DNA from: DASVCS01 sp036381495
GTDB taxonomy: Bacteria; Gemmatimonadota; Gemmatimonadetes; Longimicrobiales; RSA9
DNA: 64,000 nt
Reading direction: 5' to 3'
Assembly (NCBI GenBank): GCA_036381495.1
Contig: DASVCS010000159.1
Span: forward strand, 1 to 64,000
Each line of letters begins with the position of its first letter. The first letter of the stretch is position 1. Below are positions 1 to 8,665 of the stretch, piece by piece. Position numbers and translations under genes: made by a program. The notes below the pieces were generated by a model that was given only the letters and a program-made list of their open reading frames with translations, had not been told where the DNA came from and ran no database searches.

Positions 1-102
1 CGCCGGTCCGCCCTCGATCCGCCCGAGTTCGGCGCCCGATCCGTCCATGACGACCGCCGTGGCGCCCGTGCCGCCGCCATCGATGCCGATGAAGAGGGAC
101 AT
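1..102 (-). CDS. BadF/BadG-type sugar kinase, N-terminal fragment (N-acetylglucosamine/MurNAc kinase-like)
   Basis: Only the first 34 codons lie in the window; the gene runs off the left edge. The ATG at 102 opens MSLFIGIDGGGTGATAVVMD, which contains the GIDGGGT phosphate-1 loop of the ASKHA fold and is typical of BadF/BadG/BcrA-type kinases such as NagK and MurK. The family phosphorylates N-acetylglucosamine and/or N-acetylmuramic acid in the cytoplasm. The neighbours (symporter, NagB fusion, NagZ, NamZ-like protein) support an amino-sugar salvage role. It starts 11 bases after the stop of the symporter gene on the same strand, so co-transcription is likely. Substrate cannot be told from this fragment. 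Confidence 0.7.
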   Translation of the reverse strand, partial: MSLFIGIDGGGTGATAVVMDGSGAELGRIEGGPA

Positions 103-113
103 GGGTGGGAAGC

Positions 114-1817
114 CTATGCCCCGCCCCCCGGCCCTTGCCCCAGGCTAGGGCTAGGGCTGGGGCTAGGGCTGGGGCTAGATGGGGCGGTTCCCTGGTCGTC
201 TTCCGTGCGCGTGCGCGTGGTGGCCGCCGCGCCTTCGTCCGCCGATCCCGATCCCGATCCCGTAAACGTAAACGTTCCCGCTCCCGCTCCCGGCCGTTCC
301 CCTCCAGCTCCCGCCCCCCGCCGGGCCGTCCTCCCCTCCACCGCACCCCCTCGCGGGTACTCCCCAGCCCCAGCCCCAGCCCTAGCCCTAGCCCCACCAA
401 CGGCGACCGTGATGATGGACCCGATGAGCGCGAACCACAGCGTATCCACCACCTTCGGGATGGCGCCGAACTGCTGAGTGGCCCACAGCGCGGCCATGAT
501 CGCGATGGCGGTGGCCATTCCGAGGATCGCGTCGCTCTGCCGGGCGCGGCGCGAGAGCACGCCGAGGAGGAAGCCGCCGAGGAGGCCGCCGTAGGTGAAA
601 GAGGCGATCTGGAGCGCGATCACGACGACGGGCGTCCCCTGCGATGCGAACTGGAAGAGGATGGCGCCGCCGACCAGGATCGCGGCCCAGAGCAGGGTGA
701 AGCGCTTGCCGACGCGCATGAGGTGCGCATCGTCGCCGGCGCGTCCGGCGAGCGGTGCGTAGAGGTCGTGGGTCGTCGCCGAGGCGAGGGAGTTGAGCGA
801 CGAGGCGACCGTGGACATGGCGGCGGCCAGGATCCCGGCCACGATGAGCCCCGAGACGCCGGGCGGGAGCTGCTCGACGATGAAGCGCGGGAAGATCTCG
901 TCCGGCGTGGCGAACGATCGGCCGCCGTAGAAGGCGAAGAGGCCCGCGCCGACGAGCAGGAAGAGCGCGAACTGGCCGATCACCACGATCCCGCTGCCGA
1001 TCAGCGCCTTGCGCGCCCCGCGCAGCGAGGGCGCGGCCAGGAGTCGCTGCACGATCAGGTGGTCGACGCCGTGCGAGGCCATCGAGAGGAACGCGCCGCC
1101 GACCAGGCCGGTCAGGATCCAGCGCGCGTCGGCGAATCCGCCGCCGGGGTGGAGGATACGGAATTTGCCCGCATCGCTCGCCGCGGCGGCGATCCCTCCG
1201 AAGCCGCCGGGCACCAGGTCGCGCAGGATCACCAGCGCGGCGGCACCGCCGAAGAGGTAGAGGAACATCTGCACGACGTCCACCCAGACCACGGCGCGCA
1301 GGCCGCCGTAGTACGTGTAGATCAGCGTGAAGACGCCGGTGATCAGGATGGATGCCGCGTACGGCAGCCCGGTGATCAGCGCGATCGGGATCGCGGCGGC
1401 GAAGATGCGCACGCTGTCGGCCAGCGCGCGTGTCACGAGGAAGATGGTGGAGGCGAAGCGCCGCGTCGGCGCGCCGAAGCGCTCCTCGAGCAGTGCGTAC
1501 GCCGTCGACAGCTCACCGCGGAAGTACCCCGGCAACAGCACGACGGCGATCCCGATCCGCCCGATCAGGTACCCGAACGCGAGCTGGAGGAACCAGAAGT
1601 CGCCGGTGTACGCCGTGGCCGGCACGCTGATGAAGGTCAGCGCACTGGTCTCCGTCGCCACCACGGAGAAGCACACGGCCCACCACGGGATCCCGCGGTC
1701 GGCCAGGAAGTAGTCGCGGGCGCTCTTCTGCCGGCCACCCAGCCACACCCCGAGTGCGGTGACGCCGGTGACGTACGCCACGAGGACGATGACGTCCAGG
1801 GTCGTGAACGCTTCCAT
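114..1817 (-). CDS. Sodium:solute symporter (SSS family) with a repeat-encoded C-terminal tail
   Basis: A predicted 567-residue membrane protein. Residues 1 to about 472 form a normal SSS-family sodium/solute symporter: N-terminal helix (VIVLVAYVTGVTALGVWLGG), the conserved ARDYFLADRGIPWW region, and about thirteen hydrophobic segments ending in WFALIGSIITVAV. The ATG at 1817 is the natural family start; upstream codons in the frame lie in the preceding repeat. From about residue 474 the protein changes abruptly to low-complexity dipeptide runs (ARAR, AGAGAG, TFTF, GSGSGS, TRTRT) encoded by the hexameric repeat element at 143-395, so the native stop appears to be lost. Placed between the NagB fusion and a sugar kinase, it is the likely importer for GlcNAc, MurNAc or a muropeptide sugar. 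Substrate is inferred from context only. Confidence 0.88.
   Translation of the reverse strand: MEAFTTLDVIVLVAYVTGVTALGVWLGGRQKSARDYFLADRGIPWWAVCFSVVATETSALTFISVPATAYTGDFWFLQLAFGYLIGRIGIAVVLLPGYFRGELSTAYALLEERFGAPTRRFASTIFLVTRALADSVRIFAAAIPIALITGLPYAASILITGVFTLIYTYYGGLRAVVWVDVVQMFLYLFGGAAALVILRDLVPGGFGGIAAAASDAGKFRILHPGGGFADARWILTGLVGGAFLSMASHGVDHLIVQRLLAAPSLRGARKALIGSGIVVIGQFALFLLVGAGLFAFYGGRSFATPDEIFPRFIVEQLPPGVSGLIVAGILAAAMSTVASSLNSLASATTHDLYAPLAGRAGDDAHLMRVGKRFTLLWAAILVGGAILFQFASQGTPVVVIALQIASFTYGGLLGGFLLGVLSRRARQSDAILGMATAIAIMAALWATQQFGAIPKVVDTLWFALIGSIITVAVGGARARAGAGAGEYPRGGAVEGRTARRGAGAGGERPGAGAGTFTFTGSGSGSADEGAAATTRTRTEDDQGTAPSSPSPSPSPSPSLGQGPGGGA
143..395. repeat. G-rich hexameric inverted-repeat element, copy 1
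   Basis: The left arm (143-177) is an array of GGGCTA/GGGGCT units on the plus strand. The right arm (361-395) is the same array inverted (CCCTAG/CCCCAG units), about 180 bases away. The interior also has hexamer iterations: three CGATCC-type units near 243-261, two CGTAAA units, then CCCGCT units to about 297. The arms could pair into a long hairpin, and the G-rich strand fits a G-quadruplex pattern (runs of three or four G, one- to three-base loops). It lies inside the 3' part of the symporter frame and is translated there. Similar arms occur at 1831, 18794 and 42934. Confidence 0.8.
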
Positions 1818-1830
1818 ACGCAATGTCCAA

Positions 1831-1884
1831 GGGCTAGGGCTGGGGCCGGGGCCGGGTGGGGATGGTCCCTCGACCCGGCCCCGG
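1831..1884. repeat. G-rich inverted-repeat element, copy 2 (short)
   Basis: It begins with GGGCTAGGGCTGGGG, the same unit as the other copies, and continues into a 12-base inverted repeat (1846-1857 against 1873-1884, CCGGGGCCGGGT and its complement) with a 15-base loop. It fills the gap between the NagB-fusion stop and the symporter start, so any shared transcript would carry this hairpin between the two genes. No T-run follows on either strand, so it is not a standard intrinsic terminator; an attenuator or RNA-stabilising role is possible. Confidence 0.65.
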
Positions 1885-1908
1885 AACGGACGCCTCCGGC
1901 ATCTCCAT

Positions 1909-3864
1909 TCAGATCGTCTCCCGCGCGGCGGGCGCCGGCAGCGCCGGGCGCTCCTCCGCGCCGGGGTGCTCCGGCCACGACCCCAGTGCGCTGGTCGGGA
2001 TCGTCCGCGTCTCGAGCGGCTTGCCGCCCTTCCGCACGACGTACGCCTCCATCGCGAAGTACTCGGGGAGCCCGAGTCGATCGACGATCCGCGCCGTCGT
2101 CTGGTTCCGCTCCTCGACCCGCTGCCAGAACTCGCGGTCGTCGAGTCCCGGGAACGGCGCCTTGTCCTTCTGGCTCTGATGCTTGAAGATCGCCAGGATC
2201 TTGAGCCGCAGCTCCTCCTTCGAGAGCGGGACCAGTACGTCCGCCTCCGCGATCGGCCACTCCTGCCACGCGCCCCGGTAATACCACACTTCCGGTGGCT
2301 CTCCCGTATACCGATCGAGCGCCCGTTCGATCGCTTCCTTGCACATCCGGTGCGTCCCGTGCGGATCCGACAGGTCGCCCGCAACGAAGATCAGCTCCGG
2401 CCGCCGCGCTTCCAGCAGCTCATGGATGATCTCGACGTCGCGCGGGCCGATCGGCGCCTTGCGCACCTGCCCGGTCTGGTAGAACGGCAGGTTGAGGAAG
2501 CACGCCTGCTCGCGCCGCATCCCGAACGTCTCGATCCCCGAGACCGCCTCCGCCTCCCGGATCTTCCGCTTGATCCGCTGTACCGCCGGCGTGTCCACCT
2601 CGCCCGGCGCCTTGCGCGCCAGGAATTCCTCGACCTCCTCGATCAGCGTGTCCACCCGCTCCCGATCCAGGTCGAAGTCTCGGGCGATCCGGCCGAGAAA
2701 GTCCAGTTGCCGCCGGACCTCGTGGTCGAACACCGCGATGTTCCCCGAGGTCTGATACGCCACCAGGATGTCGTTGCCGTTCTGGTGCAGCTTGTTCAGG
2801 ATCCCGCCCGCCGAGATCACGTCATCGTCCGGATGCGGCGAGAAGACGATGATCCGCTCGCCCTGCGGCAGCTTGCTCCTCCCCCGGATCTTCGAGATCA
2901 GCGCGTTGAAGACCTTGCCGTTCAGCGGGCCGGCCGTGCCGTAGCGCGCGAGCAGGCCGGCGAGGTGATGCTCGCGGTAGTCCAGCTCGCTCAGCTTGAG
3001 CAGTGACTTGGCGGTCTCCTGACTCAGCCAGATCAGGGCCCGCATCTCGAGGTCCCGCGTCCACTCGACCTCGCCCAGCAGCCACGGCGTCTTGACCCGC
3101 GTCAATTCCGCCGCCGCCGCGCCATCCAGGAAGAACGTGGCCGCCGGATGCCGCTGAAGGTACGTCGCCGCCACGTCCGGCGCGATGTCGCCTTCCACCG
3201 CCCGTCGCACGATCGCCGCCTTGTGCTCCCCGGTCGCGATCAGCACGATCTCCCTCGCTTCGAGGATCGTCGCGACGCCCATCGTGATCGCCTCGACCGG
3301 CACGTTCTCCTCGCCGAAGAAGTCCGCCGCCGCCGTGCGCCGCGTGATCGTATCCAGCGCCACCAGCCGCGTGCGCGAGTCGATGCCCGATCCCGGCTCG
3401 TTGAACCCGATGTGACCCGTTTGCCCGATCCCCAGGATCTGGAAGTCGATGCCGCCCGCCGCCTCGATCGCCGCCTCGTAGTCCCGGCAGTGCGCCTCGA
3501 CCTGCCCCCGCGGGATGTCGCCGCGCGGGATGTGCACATTCTCCGGCGCGATGTTGACGTGCTCGAAGAGGTTCTCCCACATGAACCGGTGGTAGCTGTG
3601 GATGCTCCGCGGGTCCATGGGATAGTACTCGTCGAGGTTGAACGTCACGACGTTCGAGAAATCCAGGCCGGCCTCGCGGTGGAGACGGATGAGCTCCCGA
3701 TAGATGCCGACCGGTGTCGACCCCGTGGCCAACCCCAGGACAGCGGTCTTGCCCGCCTCCGCCCTACGGCGGATCAGCGTCGCGATCCGTTCCGCGATGA
3801 TGCGGGCGATCTCCGCGGGGTCCTCGACGATCTCGACCGGGACGCGTTCAGGGGTCTGCCGCAT
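1909..3864 (-). CDS. nagB: Glucosamine-6-phosphate deaminase fused to a PIG-L/LmbE deacetylase domain
   Basis: A 651-residue two-domain enzyme. Residues about 10-270 are NagB: phosphate loop LATGSTP, catalytic NLDEYYP (76-82) and GIGQTGHIGFNEPG (145-158). This domain converts glucosamine-6-phosphate to fructose-6-phosphate and ammonia in the cytoplasm. Residues about 335-640 are a PIG-L/LmbE domain with its zinc motif PHPDD (343-347) and the second motif HGTH (502-505), so it looks catalytically intact. That family removes acetyl groups from N-acetyl sugars. NagB alone is about 260 residues; this long fusion is known in Bacteroidetes and relatives. It lies upstream of the symporter on the same strand. 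That the PIG-L half replaces NagA by deacetylating GlcNAc-6-phosphate is an inference; no nagA is visible here. Confidence 0.93.
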   Translation of the reverse strand: MRQTPERVPVEIVEDPAEIARIIAERIATLIRRRAEAGKTAVLGLATGSTPVGIYRELIRLHREAGLDFSNVVTFNLDEYYPMDPRSIHSYHRFMWENLFEHVNIAPENVHIPRGDIPRGQVEAHCRDYEAAIEAAGGIDFQILGIGQTGHIGFNEPGSGIDSRTRLVALDTITRRTAAADFFGEENVPVEAITMGVATILEAREIVLIATGEHKAAIVRRAVEGDIAPDVAATYLQRHPAATFFLDGAAAAELTRVKTPWLLGEVEWTRDLEMRALIWLSQETAKSLLKLSELDYREHHLAGLLARYGTAGPLNGKVFNALISKIRGRSKLPQGERIIVFSPHPDDDVISAGGILNKLHQNGNDILVAYQTSGNIAVFDHEVRRQLDFLGRIARDFDLDRERVDTLIEEVEEFLARKAPGEVDTPAVQRIKRKIREAEAVSGIETFGMRREQACFLNLPFYQTGQVRKAPIGPRDVEIIHELLEARRPELIFVAGDLSDPHGTHRMCKEAIERALDRYTGEPPEVWYYRGAWQEWPIAEADVLVPLSKEELRLKILAIFKHQSQKDKAPFPGLDDREFWQRVEERNQTTARIVDRLGLPEYFAMEAYVVRKGGKPLETRTIPTSALGSWPEHPGAEERPALPAPAARETI

Positions 3865-4097
3865 GGGACTCGGTGATCGCAGTGGGCGTCTCTTGCGCTC
3901 GATTCTCCCGAAGCGTCCGTGGCTGCAAAGGCGTTGCCGCGCAGCTCCGGGCCGCTACGCAATTCGGCCCGGACCCGGGCGCGGTCCGTCCGGATCGGGA
4001 GCCGTTTTCGTGTTCCGGCGCTGCACGGGTCGTACCCGCGACGGCGATGAGAGGTCTCGCGGGCGCGATCCGGAGCCGCCAGGAGGCGCGCCGCGGT

Positions 4098-7043
4098 TCA
4101 CGAGGCGACGTCCACGCGAGCGACGACGGGCATGTCGGTGATGGCCTGCTGGGCGAGGTCGTGGACCGTGCGCCGGAGCGGGACGTGGCGGTGGTTCTGG
4201 CGGGTGGGATTGACGCGGTTGGTGAGGAGCACAACGAAGATGTCGCGCTCGGGGTCGACCCAGATGCTGGTCCCGGTGAAGCCGGTGTGACCGAAGGAAC
4301 GCGTCGAGAAGTAGTCGCCCGCGCTCGACAGCCCCGACGGGGTGTCCCACCCCAGGGCACGGCTCCCGGCGTCGGGCTGGCGGGTGGTGTACCGCCGGAT
4401 CGTCTCCGCGTGGAGGATCTGCGTGCCGCCGTAGCTGCCGCCGTTCAGCAGCATCTGTGCGAACACCGCCAGGTCGCGGACGGAGGAGAAGAGGCCGGCG
4501 TGCCCGGCCACTCCGCCGATGGCGTACGCGTTCTCATCATGGACCACGCCGTGCAGGTGGGTCATGCGGAAGATGGTGTCGACCTCGGTCGGCGCGATGC
4601 GATCGAGGAGCGGGGACGCGTCGTCGGCGCCGCCGTGCTCCCATTCCAGGGGGTTGAAGCCGGTGTCGTGCATCCCGAGGGGACCGAAGACGCGTTGCTC
4701 GAGGAAGGCATCGAGCGTCTGACCGCTCACGCGCTCGACGATCAGACCGAGCAGCATCATGCCGTAGTCGCTGTAGACGACTTTCTCGCCCGGCGGCGAT
4801 TCGAGCCCCATCGCGGCGATGCGGCGGAGGTAGGCGTCGCGCCCGCTCAGTTCGCGCCAGAGCGGACCGTACGCCGGCAGCCCGGACGTGTGCGTGAGCA
4901 GGTGGCGGATCGTGACGCGCATCTTCCCGGGTGGGCCGTGCCACTCGGGGAGGATCCGCGCCACCGGGGTGTCCAGATCGAGCTTGCCCGCCTCATCGAG
5001 CAGCATCACGGCGGTGGTCGTGGCGATGACCTTGGTCAGCGAGGCGAGGTCGTAGAGGGTCGAATCCGTGGCGGCGCCGAACCCGCCGCGCACGTCGAGC
5101 CGGCCGTAGCCCCGAAGGCGGACCAGTCGGCCGTGGCGGCCGATCGCGAGGGCTGCGCCGGGCACGGCGCCACTGACGATGGCGGAGTCGAGGACGTCAT
5201 CGAGGTGCGCAAGCACCGTTGCATCCATCCCGACGTCCTCCGGACGGACGATCGCCAGATGCGTGTCCAGGTGCACTCCGGTCCCCACGCGGATGTCCGG
5301 CGGGATCGAGATCGGCAGCGCACCGGTCACCGGCGCCTGCCCGGTCAGCGCGCGGGCGGCCGCCCGCTGCGAGACGGCGGCGCCTCCCCACGCCAGGACG
5401 TAGGTGCCGATGTTCGGGAATTGCGAGACCACGTAGGGGTTGCCGAAGGATGTGACGATGGTCGGCCGGCGTGCCGCGATGTCACGGACGAGCGCCGCGA
5501 CGGGCTCCGGCACCGCGAGTCCACCCTTCCGGTCGACCACGCGAATGAAGAGCGAGACGAAGACGACGTCGGCGCTGTCCGCCGCCACACGCAGCGAGTC
5601 GAGGCGCGCGGGCGGCGCGCTCCGGTCCAACCGCGCGCCCTGTACCTCCGCGAAGCGCTCGCGGAGCCCGGCCTGGAACGCCCGGCCGGCGAACGGGTCC
5701 ACATCATCCGTGTAGACAATGCTGAGCACACGGTGCGGGCCGAGCGGCCGGACCGGCAGCAGGCGGTCCCGGTCGCGCGCCACCGTGATCGAACGCTCGG
5801 CCACCCGCTCCGCCACCGCCAGGTGCTCGGGCACGCCGACGACCTCCGGGATGCGAGCCGGATCGACGGTCCGCCGCCGGTGCAATCCGAGCCGTGCCTT
5901 CAGCCGGAGCAGCCGGCGGACCGAGCGGTCGATGCGGGACTCCGTGAGTTCGCCTCGCTCGACCGCCTTCACGACCGCCGCGATGGTCGTGCCGACGTCC
6001 GGCGGCATCAGGAGCACGTCCGCGCCCGCCTTCAACGCCGCGACTGCCGCCTCGGCCGGACCGTAGCGGTTCACCACGCCGCCCATGTCCAGCGCATCCG
6101 TGATCACGAGACCGTCGAACCCCAGCGAATCGCCGAGCAGGCCCGTCACCAGCTCGGGCGAGAGCGACGCCGGCGTCATGTCCCCCGTCAGCGCCGGGAA
6201 GGCGATGTGCGCGGTCATCACCCCCGTCACGCCCGCGGCGATCGCGGCGCGGAAGGGGGGCAGCTCGATCGAGTCCAGGCGCTGGCGGCCCACGGACAGC
6301 ACGGGCAGCTCAAGGTGCGAATCGACCCCGGTGTCGCCGTGCCCGGGGAAATGCTTGGCCGTGGCAAGCAATCCGTGCTCCTGCGCGCCCCGGATGAACG
6401 CACTCGCCAGCTCCCCCACGCGCTCCGGATCCTCGCCGAAGCTGCGCACGTTGATGATCGGGTTCGCCGGGTTGTTGTTCACATCCACGACGGGTGCGAA
6501 CGTCATGTGGATGCCGACTGCCCGGGCCTCGAGCGCCGTGATCCGTCCCATCTCGTATGCCAGCGCCGGATCCCCCGCGGCGCCCAACGCCATCGCCGGC
6601 GGGAACTCCGTCCCCCCGCCGTTGTCGAAGCCGTAGGGCAGCACCGTACCACCGTCCAGCCGCTGGCCGGGGCCGTGCTCCATGTCCGCCGTCACGAGGA
6701 GCGGTACGTCCGCCATCTGCTGGAGGAGGTTCAGCTTGGACGCGATTTCGAGCGGCGGTCCGATCGAGATGACGAGCCCGCCGACCCGATCCTCGACGAC
6801 CCATTCACGCAGCCGTGCGTAGGACTCGCTGCCGATGGTCAGGTAATCACCGCGGATCCAGGGGAAGACGAGCTGACCGATCTTTTCGGGAAGGGTCAGC
6901 CGTGCGAGCGTCGTGTCGACCCACGCCTCGGGCGACGGTTCCGGCTCGCCTGCCGGCGCATGGGGTGGCACGGCCGCCGGCCGCGCACACGCTGCGAGGA
7001 GCAGAAGCGCCGGCAGGCAGAGAGGCGATCGGTTCCGCGACAT
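4098..7043 (-). CDS. NagZ-type GH3 beta-N-acetylglucosaminidase fused to a class-C beta-lactamase-like serine hydrolase, lipoprotein
   Basis: A predicted 981-residue lipoprotein. The ATG at 7043 gives a signal peptide with lipobox LLAAC (Cys19); an ATG 11 codons upstream is possible. Residues about 40-390 are GH3 with the NagZ signature KHFPGHGDTG (230-239) followed by DSH (241-243), which holds the Asp-His pair of this family, and the nucleophile Asp316 in TDALDMGG. A GH3 C-terminal-like region follows. Residues about 600-980 resemble class-C beta-lactamase/esterase proteins: Ser668 and Lys671 in SLTK, then YSDYG (Tyr757) and a late HTGFTG. The first half should remove GlcNAc from muropeptides at the cell envelope. 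The substrate of the second half is unknown; a peptide, ester or lactyl group on the same muropeptide is possible. A divergent NamZ-like gene lies 255 bases away. Confidence 0.9.
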   Translation of the reverse strand: MSRNRSPLCLPALLLLAACARPAAVPPHAPAGEPEPSPEAWVDTTLARLTLPEKIGQLVFPWIRGDYLTIGSESYARLREWVVEDRVGGLVISIGPPLEIASKLNLLQQMADVPLLVTADMEHGPGQRLDGGTVLPYGFDNGGGTEFPPAMALGAAGDPALAYEMGRITALEARAVGIHMTFAPVVDVNNNPANPIINVRSFGEDPERVGELASAFIRGAQEHGLLATAKHFPGHGDTGVDSHLELPVLSVGRQRLDSIELPPFRAAIAAGVTGVMTAHIAFPALTGDMTPASLSPELVTGLLGDSLGFDGLVITDALDMGGVVNRYGPAEAAVAALKAGADVLLMPPDVGTTIAAVVKAVERGELTESRIDRSVRRLLRLKARLGLHRRRTVDPARIPEVVGVPEHLAVAERVAERSITVARDRDRLLPVRPLGPHRVLSIVYTDDVDPFAGRAFQAGLRERFAEVQGARLDRSAPPARLDSLRVAADSADVVFVSLFIRVVDRKGGLAVPEPVAALVRDIAARRPTIVTSFGNPYVVSQFPNIGTYVLAWGGAAVSQRAAARALTGQAPVTGALPISIPPDIRVGTGVHLDTHLAIVRPEDVGMDATVLAHLDDVLDSAIVSGAVPGAALAIGRHGRLVRLRGYGRLDVRGGFGAATDSTLYDLASLTKVIATTTAVMLLDEAGKLDLDTPVARILPEWHGPPGKMRVTIRHLLTHTSGLPAYGPLWRELSGRDAYLRRIAAMGLESPPGEKVVYSDYGMMLLGLIVERVSGQTLDAFLEQRVFGPLGMHDTGFNPLEWEHGGADDASPLLDRIAPTEVDTIFRMTHLHGVVHDENAYAIGGVAGHAGLFSSVRDLAVFAQMLLNGGSYGGTQILHAETIRRYTTRQPDAGSRALGWDTPSGLSSAGDYFSTRSFGHTGFTGTSIWVDPERDIFVVLLTNRVNPTRQNHRHVPLRRTVHDLAQQAITDMPVVARVDVAS

Positions 7044-7298
7044 GCTCGGATCATCGGGTGAGCGGCGCCGGCGCATCGAGCGCCGGCGAGGCGGCGCCGG
7101 CCGCGCCCGGCGGGCAGGGCGGCCGAAGACCGCGTCAGACCGGAAGCTAGTGACTGGTCCGGGCTTGTGCAACGCCGTGGCGCGCGATTCGGCGCGCAGG
7201 TTCGCACCGGGCACTCGCACGGGCTCGCGCGAGCGCGGGACCGGCTTGCCTGCGCGGACCGCGCGCCGTACTCTCGTGCGAGGAAAGGAGTTGACGCT

Positions 7299-8657
7299 AT
7301 GAGCGATGACGCCGCCCACGGGACCGGCGGCCCCGCCCCCCGGGGGCGCCGGGCGTATTCGCTGACCACGCTGCTGCTCGCCGCCCTGCTGGGTTGCGGC
7401 GTGCAGGAGGTGCGCGGCGCACGGGAGGAGGGGACGCTGCCGGTCGTGCGGCTCGGCATCGACGTCCTGCTCTCGGACAGCCTGCACCTGCTGCGCGGCC
7501 GGCGCGTGGGGCTGATCACGAACCAGACCGGGCGGGGCCGTTTTTCCTCCGGCGCGGGCGAGCCGGGCAGCGCGGGTCCGGGCAGCGCGACACGCGCGAG
7601 CGGACTCCCCGGCGTGAGCACGATCGACCTGCTCTACCGGCACCCCGCGGTCGAGCTGGTCGCGCTCTTCAGCCCGGAGCACGGGATCCGCGGCGTCGCG
7701 GATCCGGGCGCGTCGATCGCCAGCGGGAGGGACGCGGCGACGGGCCTTCCGATCTACTCGCTCTATGGCCGGACGCGGAAGCCCACGGCCGAGATGCTCG
7801 AGGGCATCGATGTGCTGGTCTTCGACATCCAGGACATCGGCACGCGCTACTACACGTACGTCTGGACGATGGCGCTGGCCATGCAGGCGGCGGCGGAACA
7901 CCGGCTGGATTTCGTGGTGCTGGATCGTCCCAACCCCCTCGGCGGCCATCTCGTTCAGGGGAACATCCTCGACACGGCGTACGCCAGCTTCGTCGGCCTC
8001 TACCCGGTTCCCATGCGGCACGGACTCACCGCCGGCGAGCTCGCGCGGTTCCTCAACGCGGAGCACGGGATCGGCGCGGAGCTGGTCGTGGTGCCGATGC
8101 AGGGCTGGCGCCGCGAGCAGTGGTACGACCAGACCGGTCTCCCCTGGATCCCGCCCTCGCCCAACATGCCATCGCTCGAGAGCGCGACGCACTACCCCGG
8201 GACGTGCCTCTTCGAAGGGACGAACCTTTCGGTCGGACGCGGCACACGCGCGCCGTTCCAGCAGATCGGCGCGCCGTGGCTGGATGCCGAGACGCTCGTC
8301 CGCCGGTTGAACGCGTACGGGCTCCCCGGCGTTCGCTTCGAGCCGGTGCGCTTCACCCCCGCCGCCCCCGGCGATGGCAAGTTCGACGGCGTGGCGGTGC
8401 GAGGTATCCGTTTCATCGCCACCGACCGGGACCGCTACGACCCGACCCGGGCCGCCGTCGCCGCGCTCATCGAGATCCGGCGGCTGCACCCGGACCGACT
8501 CACGTGGCGTACCGCGCATTTCGACCGCCTCGCGGGCACGGACCGTCTGCGCAAACGGATCACCGCCGGGGCGACGCTCGAAGAGGTCACCGCTCACTGG
8601 TCCGCCGAACGCGCCGCGTTCGTCGAGCGCCGCGCGAAGTACCTCCTCTACCGCTAA
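7299..8657 (+). CDS. namZ: DUF1343 (GH171) NamZ-like exo-N-acetylmuramidase, lipoprotein
   Basis: A predicted 452-residue exported protein. The ATG at 7299 follows AAAGGAG by about nine bases; upstream codons in the frame have no comparable site. The N-terminus has a hydrophobic stretch ending LAALLGC, a plausible lipobox. Family motifs are clear: VGLITNQTGR, FSPEHGIRG, GLPIYSLYG, FDIQDIGTRYYTYVWTM and RPNPLGG. DUF1343 is now glycoside hydrolase family 171; the Bacillus subtilis member NamZ cleaves terminal MurNAc from peptidoglycan chains. The divergent NagZ fusion would take the alternating GlcNAc, so the two could degrade glycan strands stepwise from the non-reducing end. Function is by family and context; substrate is not proven. 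Confidence 0.85.
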   Translation: MSDDAAHGTGGPAPRGRRAYSLTTLLLAALLGCGVQEVRGAREEGTLPVVRLGIDVLLSDSLHLLRGRRVGLITNQTGRGRFSSGAGEPGSAGPGSATRASGLPGVSTIDLLYRHPAVELVALFSPEHGIRGVADPGASIASGRDAATGLPIYSLYGRTRKPTAEMLEGIDVLVFDIQDIGTRYYTYVWTMALAMQAAAEHRLDFVVLDRPNPLGGHLVQGNILDTAYASFVGLYPVPMRHGLTAGELARFLNAEHGIGAELVVVPMQGWRREQWYDQTGLPWIPPSPNMPSLESATHYPGTCLFEGTNLSVGRGTRAPFQQIGAPWLDAETLVRRLNAYGLPGVRFEPVRFTPAAPGDGKFDGVAVRGIRFIATDRDRYDPTRAAVAALIEIRRLHPDRLTWRTAHFDRLAGTDRLRKRITAGATLEEVTAHWSAERAAFVERRAKYLLYR

Positions 8658-8665
8658 GGCTCACG

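Noticed and set aside
143..395. CRISPR array or telomere
   Set aside because: Units are only six bases with no spacers, and the copies are internal to a gene-dense chromosome segment, so neither a CRISPR array nor a replicon end fits.
3873..7061. Long plus-strand open frame (over 1000 codons) opposite the NagZ fusion
   Set aside because: It is Arg/His/Asp-rich with no recognisable domain, and the opposite strand has full GH3 and serine-hydrolase motifs. High-GC antisense frames are often open.
7044..7298. Sigma-54-type promoter between the NagZ and NamZ genes
   Set aside because: A GG and GC pair near 7155-7170 has the wrong spacing (11 instead of 10 bases), so it is not reported.
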